A DNA stretch of 64,000 nt, from NCBI GenBank assembly GCA_021613535.1, contig CP075492.1, forward strand, positions 17,732,001 to 17,796,000, given 5' to 3'. This document shows positions 11,509 through 22,252 of the stretch, piece after piece. The notes under the pieces were generated by a model that was not told where the DNA came from, did not search any database, and was given only the letters and a program-made list of their open reading frames with translations. Positions within the stretch are counted from its first letter, which is position 1. Every line of letters starts with the position of its first letter. The translations under genes were made by a program, and so were the position numbers. This DNA is from Adineta vaga. Taxonomy: Eukaryota > Rotifera.

Positions 11509-11867
11509 ATAGAATTACACACAATATTATTTATTATAACTTGTTGATTAAATTTTTTTTCAAATAAAATTCACTAAGAAAACTCAATTATTATAGACAG
11601 AAAACAATTAATTCTTGAGGATGTGGGTGGTTGTATCATTTAACGTTCTAAATCCACACCTCCACCCTCAAGATGATTATGGAAGCATAAAATTGATTTG
11701 AATCTTATCTGTTCAATCGAGAATGTACTTATAGATGAGAAGTATGTACTCACAACTTCACCGACTCTTCGTGTCAATAGATTTTTTTTCTTTCTTCATA
11801 TCATCATATCAGTATAAGAAAAAGACATTTTGCACTGTCTTAACGAAAGCGAATTTTTTTATCGCAC
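11509..11867. other. Intergenic with palindrome H6
   Basis: Contains only the palindrome at 11614-11674 and AT-rich DNA before the P450 start at 11868. Confidence 0.45.
11614..11674. repeat. Telomere-like palindrome H6
   Basis: Left arm CTTGAGGATGTGGGTGG, right arm CCACACCTCCACCCTCAAGA. The complementary CTTGAGG...CCTCAAG ends define the element edges well. It lies 106 bp after the stop at 11508. Confidence 0.75.
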
Positions 11868-13692
11868 ATGGGTAAAAAAGAAAGAAAAGAAAAAGTTATT
11901 CATTACATTCTTCTTATAACAAGACGAATAATGTTGTTTGTGACGATAGCTCTTGCTTTACTACTCGTGTGTATTGTCTTAATTGCTTATCTGCGGAGTT
12001 TAAAATCTAGTTATTCATATTTTAAAATTCGTGGTATTTCTGGTCCACCACCTCGCTTTTTCTTTGGTCATTATCGAACTCTTTGGGCAGTGGAATCTAT
12101 TTCTCGACAATGGCAAAAGTGGACTGGTCAATATGGTCCGATTTATGGGCTTTTCGAAGGCACTCGTCCAGTCTATATCGTCTCAGATGTTGAGTTTTTA
12201 CAAGAAGTCTTTGTTAGACAATTTGGTTGTTTTCATTCAAGACGTCTGCCATTTGTAACTCAATTAAATCAAGGAAATCTCGTTCATCTATTTGCAGCTA
12301 CTGGAAATCGTTGGCGTCGTCAAAGACATATAATTAATCCAACGTTTTCCGTCGCAAAATTAAAACTAACATCTCCTATTGTCAATAGATGTATTGATGC
12401 ATTGATGAATAAACTTGAGCAGCAGAAGGATCAAGAATTCGATATTTATACATTTTACAAGCGGTTAACTATGGATGTTATCTGTGAGTAATCTTCTTTC
12501 TTATCATTAGACACGTGATTATACGACACGATCACATAGAACTACTTAAATTATGTAAGATTTCATTTGATTGTAGGTCATTCTGCATTTGGGATCCATA
12601 CGGATATGCAGAACGATATCAATAATCCATTTATTGCTAAATCAGCCCAATTTTTTAAAGATAATCCTGAAAAACTCCCTATTGTAAAATTAAGTTGTTT
12701 AATGCCATGGCTTATTCCAATTCTTACTCAGATTGTTTATACTATGTTGGTTGTATTCAAGATGTTACGCTATCTGGCACCTCGTTTCATGAGTGAGTTC
12801 GAGGAGCTTCCTGGAATGTGGATCATCAATCAAGTAAGACAAGTAATTCAAGCACGAAAAGATCAGACCGAATCAGAGGAACAACAATATCGTGAAATTG
12901 ATTTATTACAATTAATGATCGATGCAACGACGTCTGATAAAATCAATGTGAGAAAGAATCTTTTTTTCCACTATTGTATAATTCAAATCTAATTATAGGA
13001 AAAACAACTTCACGCAGATGAAGTAGCGAGTAATGTATTTTTCTTCATGATTGCTGGTTTTGAAACAACCTCAACTACATTGGCTTCGTCTACATATATT
13101 TTGGCAACAAGACCCGACATTCAAACGAAACTTCAAGCAGAAATCGATGAAATGTATGCAACAAATAATGAAGAACTCGATTATAATTCGGTCAACAATA
13201 TGAACTATATGGATTTGTTCATTCGTGAAGTTTTACGAATGTTTCCTGTCGCTCTTCAGGCTGTTTCGAGAGAATGCAATACAGAAACAACTGTATGTGG
13301 ACACATAATTGAAAAAGGTTAGATTGAGTTTTTTTTAAGAAGATTAGAAAATGAAATATAACTTTTTTTTTAATGTAGAAAGCGTTATTCAACCTGACAT
13401 ATTGACACTACATTATGATCCTGCACTATGGGGTCCTGAGGATCCTTCCTTGTTCATACCTGAACGACATACAGTTCGGCGACATCCAATGGCTTCTATG
13501 GCGTTTGGTCAAGGTCCTAGAAATTGTGTTGGAATAAAATTTGGTTTAATGGAATTAAAATTGTGTCTAATTCGTCTTCTTCGTCAATATTCAATTCTTC
13601 CTGGTCAACGTATTGAACAAGGATTTGTTCTTCGAGAAACACTAGTGATTCAGCCCGATGCTGTGTATATTAAGCTTGAGAAACGTCAATAA
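11868..13692 (+). CDS. Cytochrome P450, CYP3-like, four exons
   Basis: Microsomal haem monooxygenase. Exons 11868-12483, 12577-12947, 12999-13317 and 13379-13692 join in frame with GT-AG introns of 93, 51 and 61 nt to give about 539 residues, the normal length. An N-terminal membrane anchor (residues about 20-45) is followed by a Pro-rich hinge (GISGPPPRF). The C-helix motif WRRQRH, the oxygen-binding I-helix AGFETTS, the ExxR of the K helix (FIREVLRMFP), PERH, and the haem-cysteine loop FGQGPRNCVG are all present. The sequence DVICHSAFGIHTD across intron 1 and the overall pattern suggest clan 3. Substrate unknown; xenobiotic or lipid oxidation is typical of the clan. No damage seen, so probably functional. 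A one-armed telomere-like tract lies at 13899-13924. Confidence 0.92.
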
Positions 13693-14163
13693 ATCGGATA
13701 GATATTCTCGTCCAAATAAGAATTAATAATGAGTAGATAAATCTAAGAATATTTATTTCTTATTTCTACAAAGATATATTTTCTTCAACATCACTATTTC
13801 TATCAAGTGTTACTAATGACTTTTTCGAACTGTGTATACTGCAACAATTTTCATCACGTTTTATTATTCGTGGATAAAATACTTTTCCATTTTGAATTCA
13901 CCACACCCACACCCACACCCTCTTCGATCAGTATCCAGATGCTCAAGATGACTCAGTAAAGAAAATACAGATGGAAAATTACCTTACACGTTAACAGATT
14001 ATTGCATAATTAAAGTATGCAGTCGATGACGCACATTTTCTCAAAAAACGGAAGGACAAATCGTTGAGTCATGTGTATATTAATACGGTATAAATTACCT
14101 TTGATTTTTTTCCATTCTCACACTATTTCATATAGTTTATAGTTACTAATTATCAATACAGAA
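13693..14163. other. Intergenic, half palindrome
   Basis: AT-rich. It holds one C-rich telomere-like arm, CACCACACCCACACCC at 13899 onward, without an obvious partner. It also contains the promoter region of the small gene at 14164. Confidence 0.4.
13899..13924. repeat. Telomere-like tract, single arm (H7)
   Basis: Three tandem CCCACA units followed by CCTCTT. No G-rich partner is seen within 100 bp, so it may be a decayed hairpin or a short interstitial telomeric tract. Confidence 0.55.
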
Positions 14164-14816
14164 ATGCAAAGACGTCATGATCGTGAACCAGTTTTCATTG
14201 GTGTGGCCTTGGCTGTTGGCCCACCTGCAGTATCAGGCATGATCTTTTTAGTAAACCAAATTCGTACTGCAATCGAAAATTATGAATTAAACGAGGAGAG
14301 TTGTATTGAATTACATGGACATATTTATGAAGTTGGATATGCTCTAGAATCCATCCCAGAGAAATACTTTTCTCATGAAGACTTTCAACAAACATTGACG
14401 AATTTGCAAGTTTATCTTGAGGAATGTTTTCAACTTGTAAATAAATATGGTGAAAAATCCAGTATTGAACAATTCTTACGAAGTCGTAGTTATAAACGAA
14501 AATTCGACAAAGTAAATGCACAATTAGCTCGCGCCAAAGAACGTTTGACATTTATTTTACGCATTCATAGTTTTGTCAAAAACAAAGCAAATCACCTGAG
14601 TACAACATCACTTAATTTTGATGGTCAACATCGACATACTCCAGTTGTCGATCGACGACATAGATCACTAACACCTCCGGTAATTACATAAAATGAATCT
14701 AATTTTCATCTGATCTTTTTTTTTCTTTTCTTTAGAGCATTCATATGATGATACGAGGTCAATCTCCGCGTATACCTCAAAGACATGGAGTTGTTCATCG
14801 TGGATCCCTACATTAA
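14164..14816 (+). CDS. Small protein with MLKL-NTD/HeLo-like helical bundle
   Basis: Two exons, 14164-14679 and 14735-14816, joined in frame across a GT-TAG intron of 55 nt; about 198 residues. Residues about 10-32 are hydrophobic (FIGVALAVGPPAVSG). Residues about 38-140 are amphipathic helices whose pattern (LHGHIYEVGYALESIP, FQQTLTNLQVYLEECFQL, SIEQFLRS, KFDKVNAQLARA) resembles the N-terminal four-helix bundle of MLKL and related HeLo/RPW8-like domains. Those domains insert in membranes during regulated cell death or act as adaptors. The tail is basic and His/Arg-rich and has no kinase domain. The similarity is by eye and moderate. It could be any coiled-coil adaptor. Confidence 0.6.
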
Positions 14817-15732
14817 TCTTACAATAGAATAATGTTAACAGAAAAAAAGAAACTGGAATTAGTCTTGATGAAACATATTGACTATCTGTTTCGATTTGAA
14901 TTGCATCGGCTTGTGTCGGAGGAAACGTTTCTTGATGTTTCCAATACAAATACTGGAAATGAATTCAATATTCAAATGAAAGAAAAAACAATAAGAATCA
15001 ATCTATTCATCGGCGTTGCCTTGATAGATTGTCGAATAGTTATATTTTGTTTTGATTATTTGTGGCTTCATCTACAAATAATAAACGATTTCTAATTGAT
15101 TCAAATTAACGAAAAGGATCTTCAGAATGTTGATTAACAGAAATATAAGAATATAAACTATGAGAAAATCTGTCACTATTCCAATTACTTCTGCAAATTT
15201 CTGTTGATGAATCTCTCATTTATTCATTATAAGTAAGAAAAATTCTTCGATTTAAATGGCCAGAGATGCGCTAATACAAATACAAATTGTACTCTGACTT
15301 TTCCTGTACATATAGTATCGATCAGATAACACCTTATTCGATAACTTTGTATAGTGCCATGTATTCTTTTGTCTTACTTCCAGACTAAAAAGATAGCATA
15401 CGTTAGTTTTTCCTTTAATTGACTTAATTCGATTTTTGAATCCAACCATGACAGATATCATAGTGCAGCGGCATTTATTTTACATGCTGTCTTTAATAAC
15501 AACTTCATTGCACAGCGTAACCAAATATCATTATAATCATCAGTAATAAACAACAGAAACACCGTCATGATGTCCTTTGACTAATTTTGCTCAAGCTGAA
15601 TATACATAACATAATAAATAGCACAAAATATCCTTATTTTGATGTCTTGCTCGTTTCGATTGCACATGAAGTTCAAATTCAACTAAACCAACTTCCGCAT
15701 TTCTAATCATCTTGCTTGAGTCAACTATGAAC
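14817..15732. other. Intergenic, nothing firm
   Basis: Short open frames occur (for example 14832-15095) but none has recognisable sequence. AT-rich. No palindrome until 15733. Confidence 0.4.
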
Positions 15733-15772
15733 GAGGGTGTGGGTGTCTTTCTTTCACCAATGCCCTCAAGAT
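15733..15772. repeat. Telomere-like palindrome H8
   Basis: GAGGGTGTGGGTG, loop with TCTTTCTTTCACC, then GCCCTCAAGAT. LRR-type coding sequence starts immediately to its right with no F-box or proper N terminus, so the hairpin sits at a truncation point. Confidence 0.7.
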
Positions 15773-16906
15773 ATAAAATATCTTAATTCAAATCAAATTT
15801 ATTCACTTGATTCAATGTCTCTTCAATATATTAAATCAGAAACACTTTCTATTCTTTTAAAAGATTCTATTCACTTACCAAATCTTATTTCATTAGATTT
15901 ATCTCAAATTTATCCATTCACGTTTTTTTTATCAAAATTAAAATATCTTAGAATAACATCAATTGGATTTAAGAATTCATTTGAATTACCATATTCAACT
16001 GAAAATGAACAACTAAGTTCGATTGAATATCTTAATATTGATTATTATGTTACATTTAAAGAACTTTCTACAATAATATCTTCTATGCCTAAACTCTATG
16101 ATTTATCATTTTTACATGAAAATGAAAATGATTCAACAGTTGATTGAATAATATCAATAGAATTATTAAAATTAATAAACATATCAATAACTATTCTTGA
16201 TGAATTTATTTCTCCATTTTGGATCAATCGACAATTAATTGTATAAATTGTTCGTGATCAATATTTGATTTCTATTACAATGAAATCATATAAGTATGTT
16301 TTAGTTTTATCGAACACTTACTTTTTATATCTTTTATTTAGAAAAATATGGTATGAATTAGTTATTATCGATGAGAAAGTTAATATAAATAAATCAACTT
16401 TACTTATTAGTATTCAATATATTTCTGATGATAAATATTTAAAATTTTTGATTGAAGATATGGAATGGATTACAGATTTTGCAACTATTTATCATTTAGA
16501 AATAACTAAATCTTTTTTTATTGGAATTCTTATGGAAATTTTTAATGTTTTACCTAAGAATGATTCATTAAAAATATCTTCGATAACATTACCGACAATT
16601 ACATATTTGAATGATGATGAATTAGAACAATTTACTGACGCAACAATTTATAATCAAATAACAAAAGTTTATCTTGAAAAAATGAATACATTTGATGATA
16701 TTCTTTTTCTTTTGGATTTATTTCCTCGATTAAAATCTCTTCAAATTGATATTGATATTCAATTATTCTCTAAAGTTATTTTGATGAAAATTAAGAATCA
16801 AGAAGATTTTAATCTTTATTTATTATCTATAACTATTCCAACAGTTGATGATCAAATGATGAATGAAATACAAAATTTCATTGATCTACAAAAATCTTGT
16901 TTTTAA
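15773..16906 (+). pseudogene. LRR (F-box-family-like) gene remnant
   Basis: Two open stretches, to 16147 and from 16265 to 16906, have leucine/isoleucine-rich periodic sequence (for example LISLDLSQIYPF, LSSIEYLNIDYY, FPRLKSLQIDIDI), typical of the leucine-rich C-terminal half of bdelloid F-box-like proteins. A stop near 16147 and a shift separate them, and no F-box precedes them: the left end abuts palindrome H8. I call it a 5'-truncated pseudogene. The LRR assignment is by pattern only. Confidence 0.5.
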
Positions 16907-17201
16907 TTATAAAATTAGACGTATAAGTGATACTAATTTATTACAAATATAATCGTTTTCTTCTGAATAGAATAAAAATTTAAATCTAACTTTCATTCAC
17001 GTCATCATGATAAACTAATGAGGTATTCTCTACATATACAATACTTGGATTGTGATTCGAGTCTTTTTGGATTTATCCTTATAATTACATTTCAACTGAT
17101 ATTTTGTTCTCGCTTTATTTAGTAAAGTTTTTTTTACTTTTCTTAAGGTTTGGATCATTTATACACAAAGAAATAATAGATAAAATATAAAATATAAACA
17201 T

Positions 17202-18113
17202 TTACCAGTTTACTGAATGTACAATAACGTTAACATTTAAATGAGATGGTACGTTCAATGGACCACTTATTGTTAAATTATTATTGACTACCGGAATCCA
17301 ATCTCTTTCAGTTTTAACTAAAACTCCTGGTTGATTACGATTATAGTATTCATAAGTCACATCAGCACCTTTCCCTGATGCTCGCAAATCAGCCATTCGT
17401 TTTTCATGTGCTATTCGGTTTTGTTCTGCTCTGTCATCCAGTGTTTTATTTTGTTGTATCAGATCTACAAGCTGCGTTTGTTGGTCGTTCAATTTTCGTA
17501 TCTCAATAACACCACTTTGAACGTGGTTCGTTGGTACACATTGTAGAACAGTACCTATCAGTTGCTTACGTAACTGTTCACGTTCTTGTAGATTACTAGT
17601 ATTGATATGATCTAGTAGACACATTTTGACATTTGGTATCTTACAATAACCTTGTAGCTTAATACGAATTTCACTTTCGTATCCAGCAGAACGGTTTTTT
17701 GGTAAATCATTAATAATTAACACCAATGACTGCTGTTGAAAATTAAAAACAGCATTTAAAGCTTGAAGTACTCTTACATCTTCATCACGTATACGTCCAG
17801 CACTTCCACCAGTAAAAACAAATACAACTATACAATTTGGACATTGTTGGAATGCTTTGTAAATTTCTTGTTTGTTTCGATCAACAACAGTTTGATCATC
17901 TTCAAGAAGTCCAGGTGTATCATATATAGAATATAACATTGATCCAATAGTAGTATTTTGACATTGTACATGATGCGTAACACTTGACGCACTACATTGA
18001 TGTTGAAATGTTTCATGATTTGATATGATATTTCCTAATAATGATTTACCAACACCAATATTACCAAGTAAAATAAGACCATTTGTTGATGACTGAAAAT
18101 TTCCGTGGACCAT
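17202..18113 (-). CDS. AIG1/IMAP-like GTPase A
   Basis: 303 residues. The P-loop GNIGVGKS lies at about residues 17-24, a Thr/Ser switch region with SSVTHHVQ follows, then G3 DTPG and a long helix-strand region NCIVVFVFTGGSAGR. The G4 position reads LIINDLP, not the NKxD or RxED usual in small GTPases, so guanine specificity is uncertain. The C-terminal 100 residues are polar, with a short coiled coil and a unique tail. AIG1 family proteins bind GTP, often at membranes, and act in immune or survival responses in plants and vertebrates. It is head-to-head with paralogue B (19680-20687); a mariner element has inserted between the two starts, 53 bp upstream of this start codon. Confidence 0.8.
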   Translation of the reverse strand: MVHGNFQSSTNGLILLGNIGVGKSLLGNIISNHETFQHQCSASSVTHHVQCQNTTIGSMLYSIYDTPGLLEDDQTVVDRNKQEIYKAFQQCPNCIVVFVFTGGSAGRIRDEDVRVLQALNAVFNFQQQSLVLIINDLPKNRSAGYESEIRIKLQGYCKIPNVKMCLLDHINTSNLQEREQLRKQLIGTVLQCVPTNHVQSGVIEIRKLNDQQTQLVDLIQQNKTLDDRAEQNRIAHEKRMADLRASGKGADVTYEYYNRNQPGVLVKTERDWIPVVNNNLTISGPLNVPSHLNVNVIVHSVNW

Positions 18114-18166
18114 TGCTTTAAAGTTTTCAATAAACTCCTTTCATATCACTGAGGTATATAATAGTA

Positions 18167-19437
18167 CAGGTTGATTCACTTATTTTTGCTCATTTTTATT
18201 TCGAGTATTATAAAACAAAGAAAAAAGCTACATCTTCAAACGATGTTCGATATGAAAGCCACGAGCTTTATGTATAAGAAAAACTCGTTTCGGCCAGCTC
18301 GCTAAAACTTTATCGATATAAGCTTGATCGATCTTTTTCCATTCATAAAAAATTTTTTTTTTCAGTTCGTCGAGAGTTTCAATTTTGAATTTGTTTAATC
18401 GTTGTTTCAAATAGCCCCAAACAGCATAATCCATGGGAGCTGCATCAGGTGATTTAGGCATCCATTCTTCAGGTTTCACATAATTAATTTCCGCTTGGTT
18501 CATAAATTTGATGGTTTTTTTCGAAACATGGCTTGGAGCACTATCGTGGTGAAAGATCATTCTGTTTTTTTGACTATCTGGGAATAATCGAGGACGATCA
18601 TCAGATAAAAATGGTTTTAAAATATGACTTATGTAATAATCCGAATTAATTTTCGTACCAGGATCAACAAAACGAATCGATGTTTTACCTCGAGATGAGA
18701 TACCGGCCCATACCATGAAACCTTTTGGACGAGAAGAATCTTGTTGAATAATCATTCTTTCATAGTCTGGATCGGTCTTTTTTACATAACAAACTTTTCT
18801 TTTTCCTTCTGTCCCATTGAGATAGAACCAAGATTCATCTGTTGTGATAAAATTTTCATATCGATAATTGGCTAAACGTCGATAGAGTCGATAAGCACGT
18901 TGACAACGTTTCTCGATATGTGATGATGTTAATTTTTGAACTTTACATTTTTTCCGAAGAACAAAGTTGGCAGTTTTAATGACTCTTGAGACAGTAGATT
19001 GGCTGACTTTACAAGATCGAGCAATTAAACGTTGAGTAGGAGGATCTTCTACATCAATTTGTTTGATTATTTTCGATACAGTTGATGGTGTGGATACTGG
19101 TCGTTTTCGATAAAATTTGACTTTTTCTACTGAATTACGTTGAACACCAATTTTTCTTTTAACATTCGATACAGTTCGTTGAGACACATTGATGCCATCA
19201 TTTTTCAAAATTTCTACAATTTGTCTCTGGGAGTAGTTTACTTGCAAAAGAGCCAAAATACGTCCTTCATGTTCAGAATCGATTTTTCTTCGAGGCATTG
19301 ATATGAATGGGCAATGAACATACTGAACGAAAGAGGACGATATCCCCATCGCGTGATACTATTACCCCATTTTTTTCTTTCTTTCTGTCAAGCGCACGTG
19401 GTGTTCAAAAATGAGCAAAAATAAGTGAATCAACCTG
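18167..19437 (-). mobile_element. Mariner-like element, complete
   Basis: 1271 bp element with 31-bp perfect inverted repeats starting CAGGTTGATTCACTTATTTT and flanked by the TA target duplication at 18165-18166 and 19438-19439. It holds one intact transposase. Perfect ends and an open frame suggest recent arrival. It separates two divergent GTPase paralogues. Confidence 0.92.
18228..19298 (-). CDS. Mariner-type transposase, DD37D signature
   Basis: Cut-and-paste transposase of about 356 residues, starting at MPRRKIDSE; the frame is open 17 codons further to 19349, but the internal Met fits the family. Two helix-turn-helix units lie at about residues 5-110 (RILALLQVNYSQRQIVEIL, then IARSCKVSQSTVSRV). 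Catalytic acids lie in TTDESWFYLNG, FHHDSAPSH and SPDAAPMDY. Counting from the second Asp, the Asp of PMD is 37 residues further on, the spacing of the maT (DD37D) group; the Asp of SPD would be 32. No stop or frameshift is seen, so the protein could be active. Confidence 0.9.
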   Translation of the reverse strand: MPRRKIDSEHEGRILALLQVNYSQRQIVEILKNDGINVSQRTVSNVKRKIGVQRNSVEKVKFYRKRPVSTPSTVSKIIKQIDVEDPPTQRLIARSCKVSQSTVSRVIKTANFVLRKKCKVQKLTSSHIEKRCQRAYRLYRRLANYRYENFITTDESWFYLNGTEGKRKVCYVKKTDPDYERMIIQQDSSRPKGFMVWAGISSRGKTSIRFVDPGTKINSDYYISHILKPFLSDDRPRLFPDSQKNRMIFHHDSAPSHVSKKTIKFMNQAEINYVKPEEWMPKSPDAAPMDYAVWGYLKQRLNKFKIETLDELKKKIFYEWKKIDQAYIDKVLASWPKRVFLIHKARGFHIEHRLKM

Positions 19438-19679
19438 TACACTATATATTGTAAGATAAGAAAACCATTTTATTATGTTTCTTCCAACTATTTAACTGAC
19501 TCAGTTCTGATGACAAAGTGATAACAAAGATAAAAACATTTAAAATGTCTAGTTATTTATCTCTTTAAAGCTCATTACACGATAAACCAAATCTGGAAAA
19601 AACCAACTATGAGAAAGTCATGCAGCGTTTTTCCCCAATCTATCTTTTTGAATCCTATATATAAGCAAAAGAAAATTAT

Positions 19680-20687
19680 ATGATATTACCCACTTCATAC
19701 TTTAAACTTGAAAGATTCAAAATGAATACACAAAACGCAGTTGATGGTGACACTGTTGCCGTTAGTGATACAAATAATGCTGCCAATTCTGCTGAATTTG
19801 GTATTATTTTGCTTGGTAATACAGGTGTTGGTAAATCATTCTTAGGTAATATTTTGGTAGGTGATGAAGTATTTATACATGAATGTAATCCATCATCAGT
19901 TACTCATGCTACAGAATTTCAAACTTTCATCTTCGATGGACAGACATTTGTTGTCTTTAATATTCCCGGTCTTGTTGAAGATAATCAAGAAGCTATTGAT
20001 CATAATAAACAAGAAATTTACAAAGCATTTCGACGATGTCCAAATTCTATTATTGCATTTGTTTTTACTGGTGGAAGTAGTGGACGTGTCAAAGATGAAG
20101 ATCTTGTTGCATTTAATGCAATTCATAAAGCATTTAATTTCAAAGAGGAATCATTATTTTTAATTTTTAATGATTTACCATTGAAAAAATCACCAGATTA
20201 TGAAGGTAAAACACAAATAAAAATGGGACAATTAATAAATATGCCCGATGTAAAAGTTTGTTTTTTGGATCGTATCGACCAAAATAATGTGGATGAACGT
20301 TACCAATTATGTATGAAAATGATGGAGTTTATTATGAATCAATGTGAACCAAAATTCCATAGAAAAGAAGGTGATATTATATTACATATTGATCATATTC
20401 AAAAGTTAAAAGACGAATCCAAAGAACTTCAAAATCAATTAGAAAAGGAAATCCTTAAGTTGCAAAATACAATCGATGAAAAGCAACATCAGTATGCAGC
20501 TGATAAAGTACGTATGGAACACGAATATCAAACAATAAAAGACCAAATTGTCAAACAAGAACAGGAAGCCGCTCGAGAAAAAGCAGAAATGCAAAGACAA
20601 ATCGGCGAACTTCAGAATCGATCGGTTCAAGTTATCTGTCAAAACGCAAAAAAGAAAAACAGACATTGGTGGAAGAAAATATTTTGA
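19680..20687 (+). CDS. AIG1/IMAP-like GTPase B with coiled coil
   Basis: 335 residues; the first 13 may be dispensable because a second Met (MNTQNAVD) follows. P-loop GNTGVGKSFLGN at about residues 44-55, SSVTHATEF, and a G3 motif that reads NIPG where DTPG is expected: the metal-water Asp is replaced by Asn. G4 again reads NDLP. Residues about 240-320 form a strong coiled coil (repeated KLKDESKELQNQLEKE-type heptads), and the end is basic with a Trp pair. It is close to GTPase A over the G domain (NKQEIYKAF and VFTGGS are shared), so they arose by inverted duplication. With both G3 and G4 altered it may bind nucleotide weakly or act as a partner of A. Confidence 0.8.
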   Translation: MILPTSYFKLERFKMNTQNAVDGDTVAVSDTNNAANSAEFGIILLGNTGVGKSFLGNILVGDEVFIHECNPSSVTHATEFQTFIFDGQTFVVFNIPGLVEDNQEAIDHNKQEIYKAFRRCPNSIIAFVFTGGSSGRVKDEDLVAFNAIHKAFNFKEESLFLIFNDLPLKKSPDYEGKTQIKMGQLINMPDVKVCFLDRIDQNNVDERYQLCMKMMEFIMNQCEPKFHRKEGDIILHIDHIQKLKDESKELQNQLEKEILKLQNTIDEKQHQYAADKVRMEHEYQTIKDQIVKQEQEAAREKAEMQRQIGELQNRSVQVICQNAKKKNRHWWKKIF

Positions 20688-21298
20688 GTTGAAATTTATC
20701 TTTTAGTTAAAAAAAATACTTAACTGTTTACTATTCAAATGTATTATTAAGGACTAGAAAGGAGGAGGATATTGGTGAGGGTGACTGTGGCAATCTACAA
20801 TATCTTTCGACTTCTTGCAATGGTTTCATCAGGTATAGATCAGATTCTATAGTCATTTAAAATCACACTAGAATTATATAGATCTAGACGATTGATTATA
20901 TTTTTGAAATTCAATATGTAAAGAAAATAAAAAAATTTCACAGCGTACAGATTCGTAAAAAATAATTATGTTTGGTATTCACCTACATCCTCGAATAATC
21001 ACAATCATGACAATTAATTTATCTATAATAAATTTTTCACACTCACACCCAACCCTCAAGATGATATTTCACAATCAACAATACTTTATTTCTTATCTCG
21101 TATTTTCATATTCTCCTACAATAATCTTTCCTTCTTTAATATACACATACTATTCAATGATGATAAATTTATCTTGAATGCAACGAATTGTAAGTACATT
21201 TCATGTCTTCCAAGAGGATTTCGTTTTATTTTCACCAAAAAAACACAAGTACATGACGATACAATAAATAATCAAAGACATAACAAAAAATAGAAATT
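20688..21298. other. Intergenic with one-armed telomere-like tract
   Basis: Between the convergent ends of GTPase B and the 7TM gene. It contains CACTCACACCCAACCCTCAAG at 21039-21062 (half of a hairpin element) and a weak G-rich match near 20760-20790. Otherwise AT-rich. Confidence 0.45.
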
Positions 21299-22252
21299 TT
21301 AGTTACGTCGATCAAAATGAAAGCATCGTTTCATTAATAATTTCATAGACTGTTGAAATATTTTTCGAAACATACTACTACAAGCATAATTAATATAAAA
21401 TGAGACACTAAATTTTATGGTATAAAGTATAGTGCTTAATTGCATGACTAAATATTCAATTTGTTGTCGTTCAACACTTTTCTCTATTGAATTAGTAAAA
21501 AAACTGTATGGCATTGCAATATCTCGTTGAACTCCTAATATTATTTCTAAAAGACCTTGTACAAATATTAGAATGAATAATTGTCGATCCATTTTTTGAA
21601 TAATACGTAGTGCATGATTTTGAGCAGAAATTATATTGATTCGATTTCTTGATTGTCGTATATGAATACATGTAATTACACCACAAATCAATATACCAGT
21701 ATGAGGAATCAAAGAAAGAAACATAGTTCCATAAATAACAAGAACAATTGTTCCAGGACCAGGTATTGTTGTACACATACCATCATAATGATCATAAACA
21801 ATTAAACAAAAGATACATGAAATTGAAAGGAATAACATTGTTATAATGAAAAGACGTTTAGCAAATGACATAGAACTAAGTCGTCGCCAAGAAACACTTT
21901 TTGATGTTGACAAACAGCGATCGAATGTCGATAATAAAAGACAAGTTGTTCCCATCAATGGTAAACATATTGAAAAGTAAGAATATATTTTACATATTGA
22001 ACGATTTGTCTGCAGAATATTATATCCCGAATATTGTACTGTCATATATGTTATAATAAGAAGATTAAGAAAACATGAATCAAGAAAATAAGAGAAAATC
22101 ATATAAAATATACACGGTTTTGTTCGAAATTTTTTTGATAAAAATGTAAGAATATTCAATATATTTCCAATTGTTCCCAAAACTATAATGGCACAGAAAC
22201 TGAAAAATAGTACATTACTTGCTATGTCTATCAATAATGTCATATTGATCAA
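21299..22252 (-). CDS. 7TM G-protein-coupled receptor, rhodopsin-like
   Basis: 317 residues, single exon, seven hydrophobic segments. TM1 is followed by LNILTFLSKKF. The DRY position reads LSTFDRCLSTSK at the end of TM3. The NPxxY position in TM7 reads FYINYACSSMFRK. Cys residues that could link TM3 to loop 2 are present (SICKIYSY and YDGMCTTI). It resembles the FMRFamide/peptide receptor-like group that is very numerous in rotifers and nematodes. Ligand unknown. No frameshift, so probably functional. It acts at the plasma membrane through G proteins. Confidence 0.8.
   Translation of the reverse strand: MINMTLLIDIASNVLFFSFCAIIVLGTIGNILNILTFLSKKFRTKPCIFYMIFSYFLDSCFLNLLIITYMTVQYSGYNILQTNRSICKIYSYFSICLPLMGTTCLLLSTFDRCLSTSKSVSWRRLSSMSFAKRLFIITMLFLSISCIFCLIVYDHYDGMCTTIPGPGTIVLVIYGTMFLSLIPHTGILICGVITCIHIRQSRNRINIISAQNHALRIIQKMDRQLFILIFVQGLLEIILGVQRDIAMPYSFFTNSIEKSVERQQIEYLVMQLSTILYTIKFSVSFYINYACSSMFRKIFQQSMKLLMKRCFHFDRRN

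Noticed and set aside
20751-20800. G-rich AGGAGGAGG...GGTGAGGGTGACTGTGG as a palindrome
   Set aside because: No complementary arm within 100 bp and poor match to the unit. Left as a weak trace only.
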